Source of the DNA: Cycas panzhihuaensis
Taxonomy: Eukaryota; Cycadophyta
DNA length: 64,000 nt
Direction: 5' to 3'
Assembly (NCBI GenBank): GCA_023213395.1
Contig: CM041465.1
Coordinates: forward strand, 83,087,741-83,151,740
A program made the position numbers and the translations under genes. Below, in pieces: positions 10,621 to 22,518 of the stretch (position 1 is the stretch's first letter; each line of letters begins with the position of its first letter). The notes under the pieces are model-generated. The model did not search any database and was not told where the DNA came from. It worked only from the letters and a program-made list of their open reading frames with translations.

Positions 10621-12299
10621 TGTTTTTATTAAATCAAATAAAGTCAATAAGTGACTAAACTTATATGATGTTAAATATACTTTTCAAAAGAAATATAATG
10701 TCTTTTAAAAATAAATGAACTAAATGCAATAAAGAAATAATGAATATATAATCAACTTTGAAAACATATACCAATATCCTTTTAATGATACAAATCTAAA
10801 ATAAGACTTTAACCTTTGGATTTTGTTCAAATGAATAAATGTAAATTCTTAATGCAATAAATCCTTAGCCTTGATGATAATATATAATGTTGAAGAAACT
10901 GAAATATATGTATATTTTACTTTGAAAAATAAGGAGTATAAAGAAACCTTTAAAAGAAGGTTTAGAGGATAACCTCAAGTTTGGTTACTTCAAAAGTATA
11001 CTAAATGATGTCAAAATAACATGGAACTTTACCAATATTTAGATTAATGAAATATGAATCCAACGGAACTGACCGTTTAGAAAATAGGTTCCTACAAGTC
11101 AAGTTTTTATAAAGAAAAAATATAGGCCTCGTTTTGAGGCTAAACATGAACAGGGAGCTTAAAAAAGCATAAAAATGCTAATAAAAACTTTATAAAATGC
11201 TAAAAAAATGATTAAATATTGTTTATAAGACTATTCAATATACTTTTCAATTGAAAATTTTGAGAAATAATATATAAAAATGTGTAAAAATGGCAGGTTG
11301 AGGTAATTAAGTACGTCTACTTTGAGTGATTCGAATATCAGTAAAAATATGTTAAAACGTATAAAAAACCATTTCATTTCGAAGGAGAATGAGTCAGATT
11401 CCCAACGAAACTGACGGAACTGAATTTGGATGACAAACAGAGAAGTTATAGCAAAAATAGCAACAGGTACCTTTATGGTAAAATGTTAAAAAAAAGACTA
11501 AAAACTACTAAAGTGGCACCTTTGACGATTAAAATAATAATCAAAATGAATTCTAAAAAATAAAACAAAAGGTGGGTAATGAAGTTTGTTGAATCTAGAT
11601 CACTGTAGATGGATCCAGGCAGAAAATAGTTACCTGATGATAAAATATAATCAGTTCAAAAAGTGATTTTGTAAAAAGTTAAAAAAAATGCTCAAAAAAT
11701 GACTGATTAACTTAAAATCGACTGAAACGGGATCAAATCAACACCAAATTGGTCATATGACCAGTCAAAATTGATTTACAAAAAATTTCTGACGCAATGA
11801 AACTAGTTTCGTCAGAAATCGATGACTCAGTAAGGAGTTATGGCAAAAACTTACCAATAACCCTATGTAAAATGAAAAAAAAAAAAAAAACTGTTATAAA
11901 ATTGTTAACCCATTTTAATGTTATGTTGAGGTCACATGGTGATTAAATATGACCTAAGGGCTAGTCTCAAGGGGGCTAGGGTTCTTTTATACGCCCAAAT
12001 TTTAAATTATATAAAAATTAACTAAAATTTTTAAAACTTTATAAAAAAATAAAAATTAAAAAGTAAACCTTAACATCTGTGCAGCCACCCCTATCACGCG
12101 GCCTACACAATACGCCACCTACACCTGCCTGGTGTGCGTTGCACATGGACCAAAAATTGCTCGAGATGAAAGCTTGAATTGTATTTTTGTATGCAACTTC
12201 CTGACCGCCCGGTTATTACACCTTGTGGGCACAACTTTTGCCTAAAGTACTTCCAAAGATGGATGGGGCAAGGAAAGAAAAGCTATGCAAAATTTTGAT
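10621..12299. other. M interior, A-rich noncoding
   Basis: A-rich sequence with loosely repeated blocks (for example GAAACTGACGGAACTGAATT near 11,410 and related lines near 11,060, 11,640 and 11,800). A perfect 12-bp palindrome, GAAACTAGTTTC (11,799-11,810), sits inside arms TTTCTGAC (11,786-11,793) and GTCAGAAA (11,811-11,818). No gene seen. Confidence 0.5.
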
Positions 12300-13570
12300 C
12301 TTCTATTCCTCCCAAAATGGCCTCCCAACCTAGAATCAATTCATCCCTTGTAACGGCTATCCATATGGCTAAAGCTGTAACCAATACAGGTGATTCTAAT
12401 TCTGGTCCCTCAAGGGTTTATGAGTACATTCAAAATCAAAATAAGCTAGATAAAGCCTTTACGACTAAATGGGCAAAACATAAGGGCTTATCCAATGCAT
12501 GTAGAGGGGGAGAATGTAGATACTGTTACTCGTTCCCTTCATGCAGGTACTGTAAGCTTTGATTTTTTTTATTGCTACAAAGCTATGCGAAATCTGCTGT
12601 AGTTTTCTGCTTCTGCAATTCATTTAAATTCAAAGAAAACAATATGCAGTTTGAAGTACCCAAAATTGTTATGTGCATATTGAAGAATATTTTATGCTTC
12701 TATTACAACTATTTAAAGTAACTTCAACAATTAACAAAACATGTTTGATGCAAATATAGTCTCATGATGTTCACAAGTAAATGCCTTTGTAATCAACTTG
12801 GTATCTTTTCAGGAGAGTCTTGGTTTTGTGCATGTTGGTCAACTTCCAAGGTATAAAGAAGTAATACTCTTGAATGATATCATTGATTATGCATGCTAGA
12901 TGAGGATAAAGCAGAAACGTTTCTGAAGCTGAAAGACCGACTGGAGCTATCTTTTCTTGATTCCAGCTATAAGACTTAGACCGGGAGGGATTTCTTGGAT
13001 GTGTTTTCAATCGAAACTGTGCAACAGGTTCTTGGAATCGGTTGATGCGCTTAGAAGCTAAAGTTCTCTAACACACTATAATAGTTCTTGGGCTTTAACA
13101 TCCACAAAAAAAAATCCAATACAACAGCAACGAATATTAAACAAGAAGGAACTTATCACAGAGCAGGCAACCAAAAAACATGGAAGGACTCAACAGTGGC
13201 AAGGATTATGCAGCTAACTAAAGAAGTACAACTAAATGAACCCAAGTTATTCTGGTTTAGGATTTTGTCACTGAAGTGTTTAAACTAGTTTGTGTATTTT
13301 ACCTACGGCCGACAAGTTGTGAGAGAAGTCTTAGTAGTGAAACCTGCAGCTAAAGACTTGTAAATATTTCTTGATATGTATTGATTTTATTAGCCAAGTA
13401 TTTGGTGACTTTTGAGAAAGGAGTTAATACTTGGAGAGTACAGGATTAAAAAAATAACACAAAATCACTTATGTAAACTCTAGATCTGAGCCAAAGAAGT
13501 CTATTGAAGGCGCCCAAGCTTAGCACTCTATATATAAAAAAATTCAAAAACTTTTCAAAAATAGAAAAAA
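12300..13570. other. M interior with possible captured gene fragments
   Basis: Base composition is more balanced than in the flanks. Plus-strand open stretches begin at 12,317 (81 codons) and 13,088 (66 codons); I recognise neither. Near 12,813-12,850 a short segment is bounded by TTTTCAG and GGTATAAAG, like an exon between splice sites, and open reading continues beyond it in a shifting frame to about 13,003. It could be a fragment of a host gene carried by the element, but this is only an impression. Confidence 0.3.
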
Positions 13571-13639
13571 AATGTCATTCATATGTTGAGCTTTTAGATA
13601 TAAGCCAATGGCTACTCAATATTGTAATGAAAAATATTT

Positions 13640-13712
<73 letters not shown>

Positions 13713-13768
13713 ATACAAATCATGAAAAAATATTGAGCTTTTGGATATGAGTCAATGACTGTGAAGAA

Positions 13769-13854
<86 letters not shown>

Positions 13855-13890
13855 TATACAGAAAACATGAAAGATGTTGAGTTTTCTTTT
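13571..13890. repeat. Tandem repeat of about 148 bp with (AT)n cores
   Basis: Unit starts TTGAGCTTTTAGATATAAG (about 13,585), TTGAGCTTTTGGATATGAG (about 13,734) and TTGAGTTTTC (about 13,878). Each full unit contains an (AT)n core (13,642-13,709 and 13,775-13,851) and a CAAATCATGAAA-like or CAGAAAACATGAAA end. Confidence 0.75.
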
Positions 13891-14129
13891 TTATTGATTC
13901 AATAGAGCACAAATGAAAACAGAAGATTTCAAATATTCTGACAGAAATATATCAAGCAAATGATATGCATGTATATGTATCTGAAATCATTTCAAATATG
14001 TTGTAGCAGATATATCAAAAATATGTGTTTAAAACTGAAAAAGTAATTGAAGAACCTGGTAAATGTGGTTATAGCTGACTTGTGGAAGTGAGATATGCTA
14101 TTTAAACTTTTCTAGAAGGCTGAATATAC

Positions 14130-14860
14130 CTAAAAAATTTGCAGATCTGTAAAAAGAACTTGCAAATATGGTCAAATATATGATGAAAAAATACAGATCT
14201 AAAATAAAATATAGTAGATCTGAACTAAATGTTACAGATCTGCAACAAACATAACAGAAAATATTAAAAAATTGCTGAAATAAATAGATTTGAGCTAAAT
14301 GTAGCAGAAAATGGTAAAATGCTTAGTAAAATATGCAGATCTGAAAAATGTGTAGCAGATCTAAAGAAAACATTAGCAGATCTAAAGTAAAATATGTCAG
14401 ATCTGAGAAAACTATGGCAGATCTTGAAGAAAATGTAGTAGATCTTGAAGAAAACTTGATAAATATTACATATCTTAAGCTAAATATTACAAATATGGTG
14501 TAAGTATAGCAGATCTGAAAAAATATAAGGGAGATCTTGAAGAAATATAGCTCAAATCTGAGAAAAAACTTGAGTAAATATTGTATGCAGCTGTAATCCT
14601 ACACAGATCTACAAAAATATAGGATAAATAGACAAAAATCTGCTTGAAAAATGTCAAATATTTGATAAAAATTTATAGATCTGAGAAAATATATCACAAA
14701 TATAAAAAAAACTTGAATAATATGTAGCTTAATACTGATCTCCTTAACAAATCTGCACAAATATTAGATAAATAGGCAAAAATATTCTTGAAAATAGTTA
14801 AATATATAATAAGATATGCAAATCTAAAAAAATATAACTCAGATCTGAAAAAACCTTTGA
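14130..14860. repeat. Degenerate repeat field with recurrent AGATCT
   Basis: By my count fifteen AGATCT hexamers occur in about 710 bp, usually as GCAGATCTGAAAA or CAGATCTTGAAG. Spacing varies from about 20 to 60 bp. It looks like an old short-unit tandem repeat that has diverged around a palindromic core. No gene seen. Confidence 0.7.
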
Positions 14861-15113
14861 AAAAATGTAGCTTGTAGCTGAAATACTTCATAAATCTGCA
14901 CAAAATCTGAGGAAATCTAAAGTATATTTGTTATAGCATAAATATATTTTAATAATAAGCAAAACTTGATGAAAAATATATGAAACTACTAGAAAAATTG
15001 TGCAGAAAATAAGTATAACTAGTATTTTACTTCCTTGAGTAAATCTGCCTCAAAATCTTCTTGCTTCTTTGAAAATTTTCAACAGGCCAGTAATCGATCG
15101 CTCTAATTCTAAA

Positions 15114-15591
15114 TGTAGGAAATAATGGAGCTCCAAATGCTCTGATACCAAATGTGGGAAAAAATAATGCAAGAGAACAGGGAAGAACATAGAATAAACT
15201 TCAATAGATCAATACATCAATACAAATCTTCAATACATCAATGTTGCAATGTAGCATAAACCATAAAAGCATTGTATTCAAGCCATTGTGAGAAGTGAGC
15301 ATTACAAATTTCCTAAATGAGGGCAGTGTCTAAAGACACCAGGGTTGCACACCCCTTAATATTTATAATTTTAGGGGAGGAGGGAAACTCCTCAACCCCT
15401 GAAATTCAAATTAACAATAAAATAATGCCAACTTAACTCAAATGAAACTAATTCAAATTAACTTAAATCAAATAAAACCTTACCTTAACTTACCTACACA
15501 TGTTGAGCACCCACATATGTAAAATGAGGTTGATAAGATATACAATCCTAGTTAGAAGGTAGGAGTTGAGTGATGACGATTAACTCCTACA
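15114..15591 (-). repeat. M 5' LTR
   Basis: 478 bp, starts TGTAGGAAATAATGG and ends CTCCTACA. It matches 9,386-9,863 nearly throughout. An internal primer-site copy is present (plus GCTCTGATACCAAA, near 15,139-15,152). Confidence 0.85.
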
Positions 15592-15596
15592 CAAAC

Positions 15597-16060
15597 TTAA
15601 CTCCCAAAGTATAGAATACATAATAATAGGCTACAGTAAAAACTTGAAGGCCTATAAATGCATAGATCCTAAAATAAATAAGATCTATATAAGTAAGTAT
15701 GTTGTCTTTAATGAAGAAGATGTTATAAAGAATTCTTTAATTCATTAAATAATTGAAAAACCTCCCAAGAAGATGCCTTAAGAAGAACCTCTCATAAAAG
15801 AAATTTTAGTAGTTACTTCTGAATATACAGAACCTGATGATTCAAAGAGGGCATCACAAACACATGAAAGTTTAATTGTTGAAGAAGAAGAATTATCTTC
15901 AAAGAGCCCAATCATTGAAGAAGATAAGAAAAAAGAAAAAAAGATACCAAAATGGTATCTCAAGATAGTTGAAGAAGATAAAAGGGATATGTTCATTCAC
16001 ATGACAAGAAGTTAAAAACATCAAGCCCTGTTCAATAATACAGAGCCTTAATCCTTTGAG
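15597..16060 (+). pseudogene. C1 integrase C-terminus and linker to RT
   Basis: The frame resumes after element M with IEYIIIGYSKNLKAYKCIDP, then KIYISKYVVFNEEDV, the conserved tail of copia integrase. A charged, low-complexity linker follows (about 15,770-16,010) with EEEELSSKSPIIEEDKKKEK. This is typical of the spacer between integrase and RT. At least two stops are present. Confidence 0.75.
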
Positions 16061-16860
16061 GAAGCGAAAGGACAAGAGGAATGGAAAGCTATAATAGATG
16101 TTAAAATGGTGTCAATCTCTAAGAATCAAACATGAGAGTTAATTAAACTATCGATTGGCAAGCTTGTAGTTAACTACAAGTGGGTATATAAGATAAACGA
16201 GAATGTTGATGGGAATATAGAGAAATTCAAAGCTAAGCTAGTAGCCAAGGGCTATGCATATGCAACATGTAGAGACTATGAAGAAACTTTCTCACCAATA
16301 GCAAAATTAGATATGGTGAGAATAGTAATTTCTTTAGTAGCTAATATAACTAAAACATCTACCAGTTAGATGTGAAGAGTGCCTTTCTGAATGGTGAAAT
16401 AAAAGAAGAAGTTTACATGAAACAAGGAGAAGTGTATGGTCTAAAACAAGCACTATACGAGCTAAAACAAGCCACAAGAGTCTAGTGTGCCAAACTAGAT
16501 AAATACCTCACTTATAATGGATTTCTTAGGTCTAGCTCTAACTCCAGCTTATACACAAAAAAGAGATAAGGACAAATCACAACAATTGTGGTTTATGTAG
16601 ATGACATGATTTTCATAGGAGATGATATAGAGTCAATAAATAATATCAAAGCTTAGTTGGAAAAGGGCTTTGAGAAGACAAACTTAGGGCTTTTGAATTA
16701 TTATCTAGGAATTAAAGTCAATCAAAAGAAAAACTCAATCTCATTATCTCAAGGTAAATATATTAAAAATCTACTAATGAAATTCAAGATGGAGAATAAC
16801 AACAGTTGTGCAACGCTAATGGCAACCAATTATGCTTTAACTTTAGATGAAAGGGAATCT
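16061..16860 (+). pseudogene. C1 reverse transcriptase remnant
   Basis: Copia RT. It reads EEWKAIIDVKMVSI, then VVNYKWVYKINENVDGNIEK, then KAKLVAKGYAYATCRDYEET, then FSPIAKLDMVRIVISLVA. The catalytic YVDD box is at about 16,594-16,605 (VVYVDDMIFIGDD), followed by GLLNYYLGIKV and SISLSQGKYIKNLLMKF. It would copy element RNA into DNA. A frameshift after SLVA and stops around 16,360-16,480 and near 16,655 break it. Domain order after integrase confirms Ty1/copia. Confidence 0.8.
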
Positions 16861-17520
16861 ACAGTTAATGGCATATTGTATAGATAGCTAATTGGTGGTT
16901 TGATATACCTCTCTACAACTAGACCTGATATCTTATATTCAGTAAGTCTAGTCTTTAAGTATATGCAAGAGCCCAAGATGAGACACTGGCAAGCTACTAA
17001 AAGGATATTCAAATATCTAAAAGGAATCACTGATCTAAAACTCATGTATCCAAGGATGAAATCAAACAAACTAATTAGATATTGTGATTCAGACTAGGCT
17101 AGAGATAAAGGGAAGAGAAGATTAATTAGTGGTTATTATTTTTTCCTCGGATTAGCAGTTATCTCCTAGAGTAGCAAATGATAATCTACAGTTGTATTGT
17201 CATCCATTGAAGTAGAATATAAGGCAATAGTTAGAGCCTCATGTGAAGCAATTTAGCTGAGACAACTTCTGTCAAGTTTAGATTAGCAGCAAGAATGATT
17301 GACAACACTATTCTATGGTAATCAAAGTGCCATCAAACTAACCAAAAATCTAGTCTTCCATGCTTAAATAAAGCACATTGAATTGCATCACCATTTCATA
17401 TGAAAAAAAGTGCAGAACAAGGAAAATAACTTCACGTATTACCCAACAAATGAACAAGTAGAAGACATCCTGACAAAACCACTTAGTAAGACAAATTTCA
17501 AGTCCTTAGAGATAAAATAG
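16861..17520 (+). pseudogene. C1 RNase H remnant
   Basis: Follows RT in frame. It reads GGLIYLSTTRPDILYSVSLV, then HWQATKRIFKYLKGI, then IRYCDSD and a stop where copia has CDSDWAG, then VVLSSIEVEYKAIVRASCEA, then FYGNQSAIKL, then KHIELHHHFI, and ends near 17,520 with EDILTKPLSK. The first catalytic Asp, the Glu in EVEYKA and the Asp-to-Gly change in the usual DNQSA motif (here GNQSA) can be seen. Stops occur at three or more places. Confidence 0.8.
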
Positions 17521-17583
17521 GATTGAATAGATAAAATATTAATATTAAAATATAATGGTTTATCTGGGCTTAGTTGAGGGTCA

Positions 17584-17732
17584 TGTAAAAACCCCTCTTT
17601 ATGTAACATAATTAAGTGTCTTCCATATATCAGTCAGATATCTACTAGTTATAATTTCTTAAATGTATATATAGAGTACCTCTCTCATAATAAAGCCTTA
17701 ATTATTCTCCAATCTATGTCTAAATTCTAATA
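17584..17732 (+). repeat. C1 3' LTR
   Basis: Starts TGTAAAAACCCC after a short purine stretch (TTGAGGGT) and ends CAATCTATGTCTAAATTCTA plus ATA. The end matches the 5' LTR. Only about 150 bp, short for a copia LTR but not exceptional. Confidence 0.55.
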
Positions 17733-19627
17733 TAATCTTGTGGATGATTACTCATGATCCTACATGCAATTCATAGGACACACATGTATATAAATATCTA
17801 TGAATATCATATCAAAATTATAATCTCATTATTAGTTTAATACAACTTTCTTCATCTCTATATATGACTCTCATCTCTTCATCTCACCTCAATGCTAGCC
17901 ATATAAGTATATTACTAGTTTCTTTAACTTCTATTGAGTATCTCTTAGTTTAAGATAAAATTGGATCAAGCCTATTGCCATCTTTATACTTTCTACTTCA
18001 CCTCTACTTTGTTGTTTTCCCCTACTTTATCTCATATAGGATCTTGTACTAGCATCTTCTCAAAACCTTTTCTCTTAGTCATTTAGACTGCATAGGTCTC
18101 CTTTAAATCCACTCACTTATAAATTTGATACCATTTTAGAACTTATAAGATCAACTTATGTGAAAAGTTCTAACACTATATGTTTCCCTAATTTTAGATA
18201 CCTTTCCCTCAATCTAGGAGGATCAGATATAATTCTTTCACTCTCAATAGTTAAATATATTTAGATATGTATTTATGGTTTGTCATTTTCCTGATGTCGT
18301 ATTTGATTACCTACATTTACTTGACATTTATATTACACTATATTTGATTAAGTATTTGTTTGGTTTGCTTTTTCATATTATATCTCTCATATGATGATAT
18401 CTCGAATATCTTCTACATGTCTTGGAGCTATAGTAAAGTTTAGTTAATATACAAAGTGAGCATCTTTTCTTCCATTATGTTGACACTCTCTTTTGTCACT
18501 TTTCACTCATATATTTTTGTTTTCTTTTATATTTTCCACCTTGTTATTGAATGTAATTATTGATTCCACCTATGCCATTATATAAATCTCTTCAAGTAGA
18601 TGAAAATCAAGTACTCATGGGTTAAAAACAAATATTATATGAGGAAGTTATGTCTCTTCTATAATCCCCACTTCTCCCATTAGTCCATTCTCACAGCATT
18701 CAAGGCTGACTTTATAATATCCTTCAAAAATAATAATTTGCTCTTAAATATCAACTTTTATATTGATTTCAATTGTTTACTTTCTAAGTTGACTCATTAT
18801 AAATACCTATTCTTTAGGTTCATTTCATCCCAAGCTTGTTAAGCTTAAAAAGCCTTTTTAGGGTTTCAAACCTTACAATTGCTCCTTTCATTATTTGCTT
18901 ATGCTCAAACAAGGCATAATTTCTTAGATTTCTAATCAAATTTCTTCCTAACCTATAAGATTTTTGCATGCCCTAGCTATTATTATTGTCCTTGTGAAGT
19001 TTTTCATATCATTTGGAATGCAAATTTCTATAGTTTTTCATTGCTCTACTAAATTCCACCACTCTGGATGTTGTCAATTTTGTATCGTGCCTTACCAGTA
19101 TAAGTCTGGTGCTATTGTGTGTTATGTATTATATATCAATAGCGTATTATCTATAGTATTCCACATATCACCCATATAGTTTCTATGGTATCATTTAAGC
19201 TTTACATAATATTTCTAAGGTATGCCATGTATCTTCCATATAATTTCTATGATATCATATATTATTTTAATATTATGTATATCTCTCATATGCTTTGATT
19301 TGAATTAATATTATTTTATAGTTATTACTTTATTTCATATTTCTTATAACCTTACATTATTTTCCTAACCTCTAATTTAATGATCTCTCTCTCATAATTA
19401 ACTTCTATTATTTTTCCCTCACATAACCTAGTATCATTTCTAAACTGAGTTAAACATTTTTAGAAACTATACTAAGTTGATATTTGATTTGATTTTTCTT
19501 ATAATTTATTTCTTACATGATTAATTATCTCTCTTATTTATTTTTTTCTCTTATTGATTATCACTTTGGAATAAATTTTATGGTGACATGTTCATAGGAC
19601 TCATACACATCCTCATCTTTGGTGAGG
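17733..19627. other. AT-rich DNA, no gene seen
   Basis: About 1.9 kb without a recognisable coding or RNA gene. The only structure is a weak repeat, CCATATAGTTTCTATGGTAT and CCATATAATTTCTATGATAT, near 19,172 and 19,237. It is the DNA into which the Ty3/gypsy complex inserted. Confidence 0.5.
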
Positions 19628-19632
19628 CCCTC

Positions 19633-22159
19633 TGAAATGCTTACTACGGGGTGGTGTCTCTACGTCTAGCAAAAGGGCATGAAATGTGTAGAACTAATTA
19701 AACTAGGCAGCAAGGATTTCACCTCGCAGAGCGTCTGTGCGTCAGAGCACAGATTCGGGACTACAGAGGTGCCTGGTTGTTTCCAGGTAGCCGTGCAAAG
19801 CGAAGCCTTCCTACCCCTCGAATGGCCGGGAAGAGGAGAAAGTGCCTGGCGCGTTGCGTCTTCTCAAGATAATGAGAAGGCAACGAAACGGAAAGGCAAG
19901 CAAACTAACGTATAGGCACAGGCAAAAAAATGGGGGGTACAACAAGGGTAGCTCGAACACAATGTAAATAATCTGACTATGCTAAGCTAACCGATGTAGG
20001 AAACAATGTAAAATAAATACACATTTCTTTTCCCTTTTTAATTATTTACACATTCCTAACTATACAAGCAGATGTATAAAAGACAACGGTGTAAAAGTGA
20101 TATGTAGGGAATAAGAAGAGTACCTAGATCCGGTGCCCGAGTGGAGTGTTGCTCGTCCCTTTAGTTTCTGCTCCTTTCTACTCCGCTCATTGTGCATGCA
20201 ATGCCGGTCGGCGATAGTTGCCGTAAGCAACTGAAGAGGGGCTAACTTACCTCCCCTTAAACATGCAAAAGCAAAAAAAAAACAGAAAAGAAGCAAAAAC
20301 GTGAAATAATAAGGAATGCACTAAACGTAGAACTAACCTGCAATGGGTTTCATTCCACGCGCAGCTCCACTAACACGAGATCTTGCAAGCAAGTTAGGAG
20401 AGTACCTCCCTCTCGGAAGAGGGGCCACAAAATACACTGAAGATATATACTAAAATCAAATAGAACTACATAAATCTACACTAAGCATCAATATGTAGCA
20501 AAGTAAAATAACAACATGCAATAAAAACTCCCGCCACCGTACACCATAAACACACCCAAAAAAAGAAAAGAGTATAGCCTCAGAATGGCTAACTCACCCA
20601 CAAAGGATCTCTACGTAACTCGGAAAGGAGAAACAGGCTGACAACAAGGTCATGGGGCAACAAATAGTAACAAAGAAGGGAGCAATGGAAAGGTTTGGGG
20701 CTTAGGCAGGGCCCAACACCGACGGATGGAATTTCTAGGACTGGCATGGCAACGGGTTGCCAATGCTGGTTTTAACACCGAAACTAGATTCCCCAAACTC
20801 CCTTAACCCGATTCCTAAGAAGGCACTAAAGACAAAGGGAAAGAGGATAAGGGACGGAACCCTTGGGGAGAAGGGCAGCAAGGGGGACGGAACCCCGCCT
20901 ACCTCCCTCAAATCCTCTTTACGTTGCCCCTTTGCAACATCTAACTAAGAAAGGGTTGAGAGGGATGATTTAGAAAAAATAGTAGTGCCTCAAAAGAAAA
21001 AGGAAATGGTGCTAATCAAGTGCAACAACATAAAGCTACACAAACTAGAATTTTATTCATCAAAACATAAAAGAACCAAGAACAACACAAATTACAAGTA
21101 AGAGTAGAGAGTACCTTATAGGGGGAAGAACCAAACATAAGTTTGCTATTAGGAAACAGCAGGAATAACCAGTATATGATGAATAATAGTGCCAGCTTTT
21201 TGCAAGAGTGAAGTGTGGAAATATCTTTGTAAGCTTGGAACCTTAGTAGTTGGTCCTTTTGAGGAGCTTTTAGTAGAAATCTTTCTTGAAACCTTGATCA
21301 CTTGTAAGAAGATGGAGAATCTACTATTGAGAGCTATGGGGCAGCAATGGTCCCTGCAAATCCAACTTGTAACAGTGTCCTCTTCCTTGTGGCAGGTTTC
21401 TGTGAATGTAGTGTATGTCTTTCTATGTAATTTGAGTAGAAAGTTAGAAAAATAGGCAAAAGATCCTAAAATGAGGAGGAAAATCCCCCTTTATCCCTTG
21501 TTCACTACAGATGAATGTTGGGGATGCCAGGGCGACGCGAATCTACAGGAGCCATGTGGTAGTTCCATGAAAAAAGTAAAAAGTGTCGTGTGGTTTTCTT
21601 TTTTGAAATTCAAACAGTCGTACCGCGACAAAGACTGTGGTACCATTGAGTTTGCAGCGGTACCAGACTGGCAACAAGAAAAAAGATAAAATCAACAGAA
21701 ATAAAGGTTTTGGAATCATTATTGAGAGTAAACTGGGCCTAAAACAGCTAGGGGAATACTCAAATGATAAGCAAGTAGTTAAAACAGTAAAGTGAGTCTC
21801 AACCAAGGGATTAACCGAACTTGGAGGAGACTGCAACATGAGCTAAATGTCGTAAAATGGGCAGACATGACTGACTGAAACATCCCGAGAGGATCGTGGA
21901 GACGATGTGGGTGGTTGTGCGCCATATGGGGTGCAGCATTCGTTGAGGAATGCCCCCATTGTGAGTCATCATAGGTTGATGGTGTGTCGTAAGCACATGC
22001 AATATGATCAGGCAGAGAAGCAATGCATGTAGGCAGGCATATGTCAAGCAGTCTATGCTAAATAATCTTAATCAAGCATGGGCAGGAAAAAGTGAGATTG
22101 TATACCTGAACATACCTAGGTTGATGTGTCTCGAGTCCATTCCTAGTAGCTGGGAAACA
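19633..22159 (-). repeat. E1 3' LTR, type B
   Basis: 2,527 bp, plus-strand tips TGAAATGCTTAC and CTGGGAAACA. The first 1.3 kb matches 62,681-64,000 and the part from 20,547 matches 33,531-35,158. Short open frames in it are not conserved domains. On the element strand it starts TGTTTCCCAG and ends in TTTCA. Confidence 0.9.
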
Positions 22160-22518
22160 CTGCCCCCTTGGCAGCAGAGCCTTACTGCTCGGAAGCGTAA
22201 CGTGATGGCGAATGCTGACAATCAAAGATATCAGTAGCACATGCATATACATATATAAAAGTAATAATGAATAGCATATAGACCAAGGGTGTCGGTGAAT
22301 GTCATGGCGGAATGCATGGACAAGGGAGACGGAGATGAGGGCAACGTAGGGGCTACCTACGCATCATCTAAGCATCGACCTGCAGGTGAATAAAGCAAAT
22401 AAAAGGGGATGCTCCCGTTGCCAAAGTGCAACGTGTGGTAGGAGGGCATCCAGCAAACAGAATAAGCACATCAAACTAACAATGACTGAGACTCGGGCAC
22501 GGGCTAGCCCGACAAGCC
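22160..22518 (-). other. Copy 1, spacer between aRNH stop and 3' LTR
   Basis: Noncoding. The element strand reads GCCAAGGGGGCAG directly before the LTR start TGTTTCCC, a weak polypurine-tract candidate. In the other copies it is shorter (CCAAGGGCAG, then CATAGGCAG in E2). Confidence 0.5.

Larger units (their letters stand above)
9386..15591 (-). mobile_element. M: copia-type LTR element nested in C1 integrase
   Basis: Two LTRs of 478 bp each (9,386-9,863 and 15,114-15,591) in direct orientation differ at a few percent of sites by eye. The orientation is minus. A polypurine tract (plus strand TTCTCCCCCTT) adjoins the left LTR at 9,864. A decayed Met primer site adjoins the right LTR (plus GCTCTAATTCTAAA, just left of 15,114). 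The flanks CAAAT (9,381-9,385) and CAAAC (15,592-15,596) fit a 5-bp target duplication with one change. The only coding trace is a gag segment near the left end. The rest is A-rich and repeat-filled, so it is a large non-autonomous derivative. Confidence 0.85.
3854..17732 (+). mobile_element. C1: old Ty1/copia retrotransposon, split by two nested elements
   Basis: Order on the plus strand: 5' LTR end at 4002, Met primer site, gag, protease, integrase (to 9385, resuming at 15,597), RT, RNase H, 3' LTR end at 17,732. Integrase before RT is the Ty1/copia order. The LTR ends share CAATCTATGTCTAAATTCTAA at about 3980-4000 and 17,710-17,730. Element S (4,434-6,997) interrupts the leader and element M (9,386-15,591) interrupts the integrase. 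Without the insertions the element would be about 5.1 kb. Stops are frequent in every domain, so it is old and inactive. The left LTR edge is inferred from the length of the right LTR. Confidence 0.75.

Noticed and set aside
13616-13912. 98-codon minus-strand frame with Ile-Tyr repeats
   Set aside because: It is the translation of two (AT)n tracts.
14130-14860. AGATCT field as a CRISPR array
   Set aside because: Repeats are too short and uneven, spacers vary in length, and the setting is a plant retroelement.
17733-19627. Host gene in the AT-rich interval
   Set aside because: Open frames are short, and there are no splice-bounded exons or recognisable domains.
20757-20948. 63-codon plus-strand frame repeated at 33,741 and 63,804
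   Set aside because: It recurs only because it is part of LTR-B. There is no domain, and on the other strand an equally long frame exists.
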